Of a DNA stretch of 16,700 nt, positions 6,727-13,141 are shown one piece after another (position 1 is the first letter of the stretch; each line of letters starts with the position of its first letter). Source of the stretch: Candidatus Zixiibacteriota bacterium (GTDB lineage: Bacteria; Zixibacteria; MSB-5A5; SM1-73); assembly GCA_023127875.1 (NCBI GenBank), contig JAGMFA010000027.1:1-16700 (forward strand). Reading direction: 5' to 3'. The notes below the pieces were generated by a model, which worked only from the letters and a program-made list of their open reading frames with translations, did not search any database and was not told where the DNA came from. A program made the translations under genes and the position numbers.

Positions 6727-6984
6727 ACCTCTCCCCCTTTCCCTGACGGGTCTCCGTGTTCCCCCTCAGGGTGAATCCTTCAGAGACTGTTGAAAAACCT
6801 CTGGGCAGGGCTAAATGCCCTTCAGGGTGAACCCTGCCCTATGGATAATAAGTAGTTGTCTCCCCTAGGGGCGGGAATTTATCCCGCCCCAAAATGTAGC
6901 TTTTTCAACAAGCCCTTCAGGGTGAACCCCTCTCCATTTCGTGGAGAGAGAGATAGGTCGTTTGACTCAAATGAGGGGTGAGGT
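6727..6984. repeat. ACCTCWCCC palindromic repeat split by a second element
   Basis: Arms ACCTCTCCCC (6727-6736) and GGGGTGAGGT (6975-6984) are inverted with one mismatch and match the arms at 407-494. Inside are TTCCCCCTCAGGGTGAATCC (6759-6778) on the left and TTCAGGGTGAACCCC (6916-6930) plus a CTCTCCA-TTTCG-TGGAGAG hairpin (6930-6948) on the right. Those parts are contiguous in the copy at 407-494 but are separated here by the element at 6784-6913. Together they explain most of the 438-bp non-coding gap 6616-7053; outside the promoter, leader and repeats, nothing else was recognised there. Confidence 0.65.
6784..6913. mobile_element. MITE-like two-hairpin element, copy B, inserted in another repeat
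   Basis: Perfect 10-bp inverted ends TGTTGAAAAA (6788-6797) and TTTTTCAACA (6901-6910) enclose two hairpins: GGGCAGGGC-TAAAT-GCCC... (6803-6839, interrupted by a 14-bp unit at 6821-6834) and GGGGCGGGA-ATTTA-TCCCGCCCC (6868-6890). CCTTCAG occurs on both sides (6777-6783 and 6914-6920), compatible with a 7-bp target duplication or with two pre-existing units. No coding capacity is present, so it would depend on a transposase elsewhere. A diverged copy lies at 1681-1777. Confidence 0.55.
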
Positions 6985-7053
6985 AAAAAAAGCCATAATA
7001 TTGTAAACCTGAGCTTATACAAAAGCACCTATTTTGAAGAAAACCCATAAATT

Positions 7054-7668
7054 TTAAGGAAGGTTGAAGGTCACTCCGGCCAGGAACGTGGTATAGCGGG
7101 TGGGTTCGTTTTTTGTCTGAATAGAGGTATATCTTACCTCAGCCAGAAGCTCCAGAGGAGAGGCAGGAAAGGATAAGAGAAATCCTCCCACCCCATGAAA
7201 TCCCACTCTACTCTGATCCTCAGGCAAAGGTATTGAGTAGCCATTACTCGAAAGCTCATAGACCAACCTGTGTATCCCCACACCTGCTCCCACATATGGC
7301 TTCAGCACCGGAAAAGAAAACATATACTTTGCGGTCCCATTCAGGGATAGATCCTTTATGGAGAAATCTGCTTTGATGATATTCTCTGTGATAGGATCCT
7401 TCAAGGTGATCTCTTTTTCCTTCCAGGCATATTCCACTGATGCTTCCAAGTGAATTATGCGAAGAGTTCCGATTTTAAGATGCACCCCCACCAGGGGCAT
7501 TTTTTCAAGCCAGTCCTGATCTAAAGTGGGGATCGAATCCAGATTATCATTTTTGTAATTTTGTATCATCCCGCCTTTTATGCCTATACCTAAGCCGGTT
7601 ATACCCCAAGCTTCGGAACCCAACAAAAGAAAGAAAGAAATCCATAAAAGAAGAAATCCTTTTTTCAT
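7054..7668 (-). CDS. Outer-membrane beta-barrel domain protein (OmpA/OMP_b-brl-like)
   Basis: Predicted eight-strand outer-membrane protein of 204 aa. A signal peptide covers residues 1-22 (MKKGFLLLWISFFLLL...EAWG). The mature protein starts GLGIGIKGGMI and contains alternating strands and glycine-rich turns such as KPYVGAGVGIHRLVYEL (about 119-135) and VGGFLLSFPASPLELLAEVRYTSI (about 160-183), ending FLAGVTFNLP. This is the usual pattern of OMP_b-brl family porin-like proteins; no enzymatic motif is visible and the role is unknown. ATG at 7668 is chosen over GTG at 7674 because GGAGGGG lies about eight bases upstream of the ATG. The gene follows pgeF by about 47 bp and may be co-transcribed with it, but a short inverted repeat (7688-7706) in the gap could influence expression. 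Confidence 0.75.
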   Translation of the reverse strand: MKKGFLLLWISFFLLLGSEAWGITGLGIGIKGGMIQNYKNDNLDSIPTLDQDWLEKMPLVGVHLKIGTLRIIHLEASVEYAWKEKEITLKDPITENIIKADFSIKDLSLNGTAKYMFSFPVLKPYVGAGVGIHRLVYELSSNGYSIPLPEDQSRVGFHGVGGFLLSFPASPLELLAEVRYTSIQTKNEPTRYTTFLAGVTFNLP

Positions 7669-7687
7669 TTTCACTCCCCTCCATCAG

Positions 7688-7706
7688 AGTTCAACATTAG
7701 TGAACT
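7688..7706. promoter_or_regulatory. Short inverted repeat between pgeF and the barrel-protein gene
   Basis: AGTTCA-ACATTAG-TGAACT forms a 6-bp stem with a 7-base loop, 19 bases before the ATG of the downstream gene. It could be an operator or a weak RNA hairpin. No T-run follows, so it is not an intrinsic terminator. Functional status is unknown. Confidence 0.3.
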
Positions 7707-7715
7707 AAATGATCT

Positions 7716-8453
7716 TCATTTCAATCCCATAAATCCGATCATCCTTCCCGCATTCTCTTTTTCCCGTCTATATGAATAAAACAATTCCTCGTCACAAAAG
7801 GTGCACTTACCGGTTACAAATATCTTACTCTCTTTTACTCCACAACTTACCAATTGTTTCATATTAGCACGAATCAAATCGAGCGTAACTTCGCCATCTT
7901 TGGTTCTGCTTACGCATTTCTCATCAAACAGAATTGCCACATCGTCTGAGACCTGATAGCAACAGCTCTGAATACATGGACCAAACAATATTGTGAAGTC
8001 ACCAGGCTCACAGCCAAGCTGGTGCTTTGCCTTTTCTAAAGTCCTCCGGACAATTCCCAGAAGTGTTCCTCTCCAACCAGCATGGATAAGACCTATCACC
8101 TTTTTTTTCTCCTCCACCAAAAAGATGGGCAAACAGTCGGCCAACCAAACAGAGACAAAGATATCATCTCGAACGGTCAGAAGAGCATCGCCTGTATATC
8201 TTCTTTTGAGTTTATCTTCCGAAGTTATGATAACACATTCGTCCTGGTGCATCTGGGAAAGGGAGATGAGTATCCTTTTCTGTGAGGTGATTCTCTGTAA
8301 GAAACTCTCTACATCTTTCGTTTTTACATCCGCAGGAAAATCTTGGTTTTTGACGACGAGACCATGAAGAATGAAAGGAAAAACATCCATAGGGGGAAAG
8401 GATAGCCACCTGATACCCTCAGTCAACTTGACCGCGAAATCACTTGATCTCAT
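7716..8453 (-). CDS. pgeF: Peptidoglycan editing factor PgeF / YfiH-YlmD laccase-domain protein
   Basis: Cytosolic 245-aa protein of the COG1496 family, once annotated as polyphenol oxidase or laccase. Members are described as purine nucleoside phosphorylase-like metal enzymes and, in E. coli, as a factor that prevents wrong amino acids entering peptidoglycan precursors. The three metal ligands of the family are present in order: H69 (SQMHQDE), C107 (LADCLPIFL) and H124 (LIHAGWRGT). FGPCIQSCCYQV (157-168) and the C-terminal CTFC...FYSYRREKENAGRM (217-238) complete the signature; C220 and the extra C160, C164 and C165 are additional cysteines. ATG at 8453 overlaps the end of the RSH gene by 14 bp, so the two are almost certainly co-transcribed and probably translationally coupled. 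A later start at M22 is possible because the N-terminal part is poorly conserved in the family. Confidence 0.92.
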   Translation of the reverse strand: MRSSDFAVKLTEGIRWLSFPPMDVFPFILHGLVVKNQDFPADVKTKDVESFLQRITSQKRILISLSQMHQDECVIITSEDKLKRRYTGDALLTVRDDIFVSVWLADCLPIFLVEEKKKVIGLIHAGWRGTLLGIVRRTLEKAKHQLGCEPGDFTILFGPCIQSCCYQVSDDVAILFDEKCVSRTKDGEVTLDLIRANMKQLVSCGVKESKIFVTGKCTFCDEELFYSYRREKENAGRMIGFMGLK

Positions 8454-10608
8454 CTTTCTGCGTTTCCTCCACCCGCTCTATTCCTTTAGATCTTTCAATC
8501 TGAATAACCCCCTTGACTTTTTTAATTTTTTTCAAGGTCCGGTTGAGGTGGTTTATATTTTTGACCTCGATGATAAAACTGCCGGTGGAGGTGATCTCTT
8601 CTCCTTTTATCTCCGCTCCTCTGACATTTGTGTCAGCGTCTGATATGGCCTGAGTGATGTCCCTTAACATATTCTTGCGATCCTCCACCAGAACCTCCAG
8701 CTTCACCATAAACGATTGATCTTTTCCCACATCCCACCTTACCTCTACCTTTCTTTCATCCTCCATCATCATCTGCAACGCATTGGGGCAATCAGATCGG
8801 TGGATGGAAACTCCACGTCCCCGGGTGACGAATCCCACGATCCTCTCTCCCGGCACAGGTTGACAGCATCCAGCGAAGCGAAACATCATGTTTCCCATCC
8901 CTCCAACTCTTATCCCCTTAGTGCCTCCTCTGGCTTTATCCACAAATTTCCCAATGATCGAAGGCTTAACTTCTTTTTGTTTTTCCGGTGGAGTAAGCTT
9001 GGTGAGGATATGTTTCATGGAGACGTTTCCATTTCCCAGAGCAAAGAACATTGCCTCGGAATCGTGAAAATTTAGCCCCATACCTAAGTCGGAAAGCTCC
9101 TGTTCTGGGGGAGGTTTTAGGTGTCGTTTCTGCAACTCCCTTTCAAATATCTCCTTTCCTAAATTAACGCTCTCCTCATACCTCTTCTGTCTTAACCAGT
9201 GTCTGATCTTGCTTCGCGCTCTGGGGGTCTTGACGATTTTGAGCCAGTCCTGAGAAGGTGACTGATGGGAAGAGGTGATCACCTCCACCTCCTGTCCGCT
9301 GGAAAGGATAGTGTTTAAGGGTACCATTTTTCCGTCTACCCTGGCGCCCATGCAATGGTGGCCTACCTCGCTATGAACGGCATAGGCAAAATCCAGAGGG
9401 GTAGATCCTTTAGGAAGTTGCCTTAACTCCCCCTTGGGAGTGAACACAAATATGTCATCCCGGAAAAGATCTATCTTGAGATATTCTAAGAACTCAGAGG
9501 GGTTGGTCAAATCCTTTTGCCACTCCAAAACCTCTCTTAACCAGGTCATCTGTTTGTCTGATTCGTCCGGCTCCCTTCGTCCTTCCTTGTATAGCCAGTG
9601 CGCCGCTATACCATAATCAGCTGTTCTATGCATCTGGTGAGTTCTTATCTGTATCTCTACCATTTTCCCCCGGGGACCAATCACCGTGGTATGAAGCGAC
9701 TGATACATGTTGGACTTGGGCAAAGCGATGTAATCCCGAAAGCGATCAGCCACCGGCATCCACAGGGTGTGAACCATGCCCAGAGTGTGATAACACTCCC
9801 CTTCTGAGTCTACGATGATGCGAATGGCGAAAAGATCATAGATCTCCTCGAAGGGTTTTTGCCTCTTTTTCATCTTGCGATAGATCGAATCAAAATGCTT
9901 AGCTCTTCCAGTTATTTCTGCTTCTATCCCTGCTTCATCTAACTCCCTTTTCAAAGGCTCGGTGATCTCCCGGATGTAAGCCTCCCGATCTTCTCTTCTG
10001 GCACTGATCTTCCGCACCAATTCGTCATAAGCTTCTGAATCAAGGTATTTCAAGGACAAATCCTCCAGCTCCCATTTTATCCTGGCCATTCCGAAGCGAT
10101 GAGCTAAAGGTGCATAAACCTCCCGGGTCTCCTGGGCTATCTTTCTTTGCTTGTTTTTGTCCAGAGAATCCAAGGTTCTCATGTTATGCAATCGATCTGC
10201 CAGTTTAATGATGATCACCCGGATGTCTTTAGCCATGGAGAGAAGCATCTTGCGAAAATATTCCACCTGCTCCTCTTCTAAGCTCTTGAACTTAAGTTCT
10301 CCGATCTTGGTGACCCCGTCCACCAGCTCAGCTATCTCATCGTCGAACTCCTCTCTTACCCTTTCGATGGTCACATCGGTGTCTTCCACCACGTCATGCA
10401 GCAGTCCCGCGGCGATGGTGGCAGAATCTAGGTGCTGTTCAGCCAGGATGAAAGCCACCTCCAAGCAATGCTCCAGATAGGGCTTTCTCGATTCCCGATA
10501 CTGACCACTGTGAGCCTTGGCTGAAAACTCGTATCCTTTCCTGATAAGGGGAATGTCTATGTTGGCGTTGAATGATTCCACCCCTATGATGAACTCCGCC
10601 AGATTCAT
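8440..10608 (-). CDS. Bifunctional (p)ppGpp synthetase/hydrolase (RelA/SpoT homologue)
   Basis: Full-length 722-aa long RSH, making and degrading the stringent-response alarmone (p)ppGpp. Hydrolase domain: H71-D72 and E75-D76-T77 (HDVVEDT), with LADRLHNMRT at 136-145, all intact, so hydrolysis is expected. Synthetase domain: HFDSIYRKM (238-246), the RFRD motif (289-292), YQSLHTTV (302-309) and VEIQIRT (317-323). The basic RFRD resembles the RxKD motif of bifunctional enzymes rather than the acidic ExDD of RelA-only synthetases. The TGS domain is at about 384-447, the Cys/His element C581-C582...H603...C607 follows, and an ACT domain is at about 633-705. ATG at 10608 has GAGGTG six bases upstream. 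A 355-bp gap precedes it, so it probably has its own promoter, though no convincing hexamers were found. pgeF overlaps its 3' end. Confidence 0.97.
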   Translation of the reverse strand: MNLAEFIIGVESFNANIDIPLIRKGYEFSAKAHSGQYRESRKPYLEHCLEVAFILAEQHLDSATIAAGLLHDVVEDTDVTIERVREEFDDEIAELVDGVTKIGELKFKSLEEEQVEYFRKMLLSMAKDIRVIIIKLADRLHNMRTLDSLDKNKQRKIAQETREVYAPLAHRFGMARIKWELEDLSLKYLDSEAYDELVRKISARREDREAYIREITEPLKRELDEAGIEAEITGRAKHFDSIYRKMKKRQKPFEEIYDLFAIRIIVDSEGECYHTLGMVHTLWMPVADRFRDYIALPKSNMYQSLHTTVIGPRGKMVEIQIRTHQMHRTADYGIAAHWLYKEGRREPDESDKQMTWLREVLEWQKDLTNPSEFLEYLKIDLFRDDIFVFTPKGELRQLPKGSTPLDFAYAVHSEVGHHCMGARVDGKMVPLNTILSSGQEVEVITSSHQSPSQDWLKIVKTPRARSKIRHWLRQKRYEESVNLGKEIFERELQKRHLKPPPEQELSDLGMGLNFHDSEAMFFALGNGNVSMKHILTKLTPPEKQKEVKPSIIGKFVDKARGGTKGIRVGGMGNMMFRFAGCCQPVPGERIVGFVTRGRGVSIHRSDCPNALQMMMEDERKVEVRWDVGKDQSFMVKLEVLVEDRKNMLRDITQAISDADTNVRGAEIKGEEITSTGSFIIEVKNINHLNRTLKKIKKVKGVIQIERSKGIERVEETQKDEIK

Positions 10609-10963
10609 TTATTTCACCTCATTGGAGAGTTTTTGGGCTCAATTTCTTTTTCAAGTTATTTTAACGACTTCTCAACCTGTAGTTGCTCGATTCATCGAGC
10701 TTAAAAATCCTGCCGGCACTTTTTTTGATTTATCAAATTTTCAAAATGCCCGATCTCAAGATCCTGTGGATAAATCGGGCAACTACGCCAAAAACCTCAG
10801 TGTTTGGCATGGTTCACGCTTTGCACTGCAAAGGCCTTTCTCATAAAAGGTATACCCATATCGGCATTAAACCACTCAATCTCTATCACAAATCAAGCTA
10901 AGTTTCTCTTTAACCTTTATCTTTCTATATATTAAACGATTTTCCTCTTTAAAAAAAGGGAGG
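10609..10963. other. 355-bp non-coding gap upstream of the RSH gene
   Basis: No gene with a credible start and coding pattern is seen on either strand. The middle is taken up by a GTAG-footed composite palindrome (10679-10786). The 70 bp next to the RSH start is AT-rich and should hold its promoter, but only a loose -10-like TAAAAT was noticed, without a matching -35. The part near 10940-10963, just after the glycosyltransferase stop, has a weak CCTC...GAGG inverted repeat around an A-run and no convincing terminator. Confidence 0.5.
10679..10786. repeat. REP/BIME-like composite palindrome c (GTAG feet)
   Basis: Perfect 8-bp outer arms GTAGTTGC (10679-10686) and GCAACTAC (10779-10786) enclose a GCTCGAT-TC-ATCGAGC hairpin (10685-10700), a TTTGATTTATCAAA palindrome and GCCCGAT...ATCGGGC (10748-10754 and 10774-10780). 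Feet and layout match the elements at 998, 4928 and 13056, but stem sequences differ. It lies upstream of the RSH gene. Confidence 0.6.
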
Positions 10964-11920
10964 TTATATTTTGAAAAATGAGCCATATCTCTGCACCTCT
11001 CGACCGGGACAGCCTAAAACATGCCAGAGGAAAAGATGTGAATAGATCCAAAACTTTTCTCTATATATTTTTTTTAGCCCTAAGGTAAAAATTAAAGCTA
11101 ACAAGTTCAAACTTATATTTACCAGGGTCTTTATAAAGACAATAACCCTCAAAAAAGAGTACCCCAGCCGGCTATAATTCTTTTTGAAAAATCTGTAATA
11201 ACTGCGATAATATTCAATCCTGCCTTTAGACTTAAAACCAAGCAAGCTCTGCCCCTGCTTATGAATGGCCTGAAGTTGCGGCAGATGGTATATCTTCCAA
11301 CCCCTCTTTTTCATCTGATAGCACCAGTCTGTTTCCTCTAAAAAAAGAAAATATTCCGGATCTAATTCCCCCACCTCTTTTACCGCTTCTTCACGAACAA
11401 TCATACAGGCACCGATTACTGATTCCACCTCTATGGGAGACACAAACTCCTGATATTTACTGGGATATCTTTTAGGAAAAAGAATCCTCAAAAGCGATTT
11501 GTTGAAAAGCTCCTGAGCTAAACTGGGAAAATTAGCAATGGAGTTTTGTTTGGTCCCATCTGGATTTAGAAGCTGTACTCCAGATATAGCCGCATCTTTA
11601 TTCTGATCCATGAAATCGACAAGGCCCCTCAGAACTCCGGGCAAAATCTTCGTATCCGGATTCAGAAGCAAAAAATACCTTCCTTTTGTCACATTCAATG
11701 CTTGATTAACCCCACGGGCAAAACCGATATTCTCTGAATTGGCTATCAGCTTAACCTGGGGAAAATCCTTCTTTACCATCTCTACGCTTTGATCCTCTGA
11801 ATTATTATCGACCACTAAAATCTCAAGATAAATGTCTCCTCTATTCTCCTCTATCGACTTAAGGCATTCTTTTAAAAGGGAAGCAGTATTGAAATTAACT
11901 ATAATAATCAAAAGATCCAT
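10964..11920 (-). CDS. GT2-family glycosyltransferase, rhamnosyltransferase-like (WbbL/RfbN type)
   Basis: A 318-aa inverting glycosyltransferase with a GT-A fold, predicted to add a sugar (often rhamnose in this subfamily) to a lipid-linked surface glycan at the cytoplasmic face. Motifs: nucleotide-binding strand IIIVNFN (5-11), VDNNS (37-41), NIGFARGVNQA (64-74), the metal-binding DxD equivalent LLNPDTKILPG (85-95) and the acceptor/catalytic segment FLFLEETDWCYQMKKRGW (191-208), followed by IHKQGQS (219-225). A hydrophobic stretch near 255-285 probably anchors the C-terminus to the membrane. ATG at 11920 matches the family's start although the ribosome binding site is weak. It lies downstream of another GT2 gene, separated by a 154-bp MITE-like element, so the two may no longer share a transcript. 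The exact sugar and linkage cannot be read from sequence. Confidence 0.88.
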   Translation of the reverse strand: MDLLIIIVNFNTASLLKECLKSIEENRGDIYLEILVVDNNSEDQSVEMVKKDFPQVKLIANSENIGFARGVNQALNVTKGRYFLLLNPDTKILPGVLRGLVDFMDQNKDAAISGVQLLNPDGTKQNSIANFPSLAQELFNKSLLRILFPKRYPSKYQEFVSPIEVESVIGACMIVREEAVKEVGELDPEYFLFLEETDWCYQMKKRGWKIYHLPQLQAIHKQGQSLLGFKSKGRIEYYRSYYRFFKKNYSRLGYSFLRVIVFIKTLVNISLNLLALIFTLGLKKIYREKFWIYSHLFLWHVLGCPGREVQRYGSFFKI

Positions 11921-11931
11921 ATCTAATTTGT

Positions 11932-12085
11932 ATTATTGAGTTACGCGTAAGCAATGGAAAATCTTTCTTTTCTCCTTTAATCCCCCTTAGTCCCCCTTTA
12001 TAAAAGGGGGAATTGAGGGGGATTACAAAAGAGGAGACTGTGGTCGATGAAAATTTTTTCCATTACTTATACGAAGATCAATAAT
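11932..12085. mobile_element. MITE-like element with 30-bp terminal inverted repeats
   Basis: Starting from ATTATTGA at 11932 and, on the other strand, from ATTATTGA at 12085, the first 30 bases of the two ends agree at 24 positions, including TAAG and AATGGAAAA blocks. The centre is a nested palindrome: CCCCCTTT-ATA-AAAGGGGG (11992-12010), flanked by AATCCCCCT (11979-11987) and AGGGGGATT (12016-12024). Such C5TTT palindromes are widely dispersed in many bacteria. There is no reading frame of note, and no target-site duplication was found. It fills most of the 228-bp gap between two GT2 genes. Confidence 0.65.
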
Positions 12086-12148
12086 TTACCACGTGTTTTC
12101 TATTTTTTAACCATTAAAGACTTTCGTGGGGGGAGGGGATTGTCGAGC

Positions 12149-12934
12149 TTAGGGAAATTCCGATTCCGGGGAAGCCCCCTCCCGTGTTTCTTTTCCATTT
12201 TTTAACTCCCAGTATTTGGCATATTTGGTGAAGATATAAAAAGAATGAACCCCACTCAAGATCAATCCCGGGATACCATCTCTGAAGCCTTGTTTTAGAA
12301 TATATGTTTTAAAAAATCCTAAGATGGGTGAAAATAATAGTTTTAACAAAATCTGAGTTTTTCCTTTTGCCATCATCTGGGAAGCAGAAAGGGTGGTATA
12401 GGCATCTAATTTTTTTAAATTATGACTTAGGCTCCTAAAAGGGTAATGTTCCATCTTCCCCTCCAATCTATCTGTTTTTCCTTTCAAGGTCACTCCTTCG
12501 TGAACCTGCTTTTCCTCAAAAAAACTTTTTTCCTTCTTAAAGAGCCTCAAGACCCAATCCGGCTGCCAAGCGTGTTCTATCCATCTGCCTAAGAATTTGG
12601 AGCGTCTTCTTATCCAATACCCTTCGATAACCGAACAAGAATCTGTCTTTTCTCTTATCTCCCCAGCTAATGCCGGGGGAATAACTTCATCCGCATCAAT
12701 ATTTAAAATCCATTCAAAAGAAGCCTGCTTGCAGGCAAACTCCTTTTGCCGGGCAAAGCCCAGCCATTCTTGAGTAATAACCTTTTGCGCATATTCTTTG
12801 GCTATGGATATTGTTCTGTCTTTGCTCCCCGAATCGACCACCACTATCTCATCTGCCCAGCTAACGCTCTCAAGACACCTTCTTATGTTCTTGGACTCGT
12901 TATAGGTGATGATGACACAAGAGATCTTGCTCAA
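12149..12934 (-). CDS. GT2-family glycosyltransferase, WaaE/KdtX-like LPS core type
   Basis: A 261-aa GT-A glycosyltransferase resembling the WaaE/KdtX branch that adds a glucose-type residue to lipopolysaccharide inner-core heptose. Visible motifs are CVIITYNESKNI (6-17), SWADEIVVVDSGSKDRT (25-41), NIDADE (78-83; DAD metal-binding triad), QPDWVLRLFKK (124-134), VHEGV (144-148) and the C-terminal QGFRDGIPGLILS (215-227) with its following amphipathic helix. TTG at 12934 is the likely start: AGGAG lies five bases upstream and the conserved first strand begins at residue 3. The upstream ligase gene ends 207 bp earlier, with a composite palindrome in between. Acceptor and donor are inferred from subfamily resemblance only; other GT2 roles in core or exopolysaccharide synthesis remain possible. 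Confidence 0.88.
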   Translation of the reverse strand: MSKISCVIITYNESKNIRRCLESVSWADEIVVVDSGSKDRTISIAKEYAQKVITQEWLGFARQKEFACKQASFEWILNIDADEVIPPALAGEIREKTDSCSVIEGYWIRRRSKFLGRWIEHAWQPDWVLRLFKKEKSFFEEKQVHEGVTLKGKTDRLEGKMEHYPFRSLSHNLKKLDAYTTLSASQMMAKGKTQILLKLLFSPILGFFKTYILKQGFRDGIPGLILSGVHSFYIFTKYAKYWELKNGKETREGASPESEFP

Positions 12935-13055
12935 GATTTCTCCTCTTTAGTATCAACACAAAAGTTTCGAATTTATTGATCTCATTGTCTTTTTGACATG
13001 GAAATTTTTGTAACGTAGATAAATTAACTACTGGTTTTCAGAAACGAATTTGTTT

Positions 13056-13137
13056 CGCGTAGCCAAGCCTTCATGGCTTGGCATGAACCGAGATGGTTCA
13101 TACCGGAACTGGCAAGCCGTAAAGGCTTGCCTACGCG
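13056..13137. repeat. REP/BIME-like composite palindrome d (GTAG feet, three hairpins)
   Basis: Perfect 7-bp outer arms CGCGTAG (13056-13062) and CTACGCG (13131-13137) enclose three hairpins, each with a five-base loop: CCAAGCC-TTCAT-GGCTTGG (13063-13081), ATGAACC-GAGAT-GGTTCAT (13083-13101) and GGCAAGCC-GTAAA-GGCTTGCC (13111-13131). It begins four bases past the stop codon of the O-antigen ligase gene in the direction of transcription. It could stabilise the 3' end of that transcript, but there is no U-tract. Confidence 0.7.
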
Positions 13138-13141
13138 TAGC

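Noticed and set aside
8716..10480. Plus-strand open frames of about 60-120 codons across the RSH gene and elsewhere
   Set aside because: They are antisense shadows of strongly conserved minus-strand genes, with low-complexity or Ser-rich translations and no ribosome sites.
10517..10901. Plus-strand open frames across the gap upstream of the RSH gene
   Set aside because: They run through the palindrome at 10679-10786, lack a ribosome site and show no recognisable protein features.
13056..13137. Composite palindromes as Rho-independent terminators
   Set aside because: None of the strong stems (1734-1756, 4955-4973, 13111-13131) is followed by a T-run on the transcribed strand.
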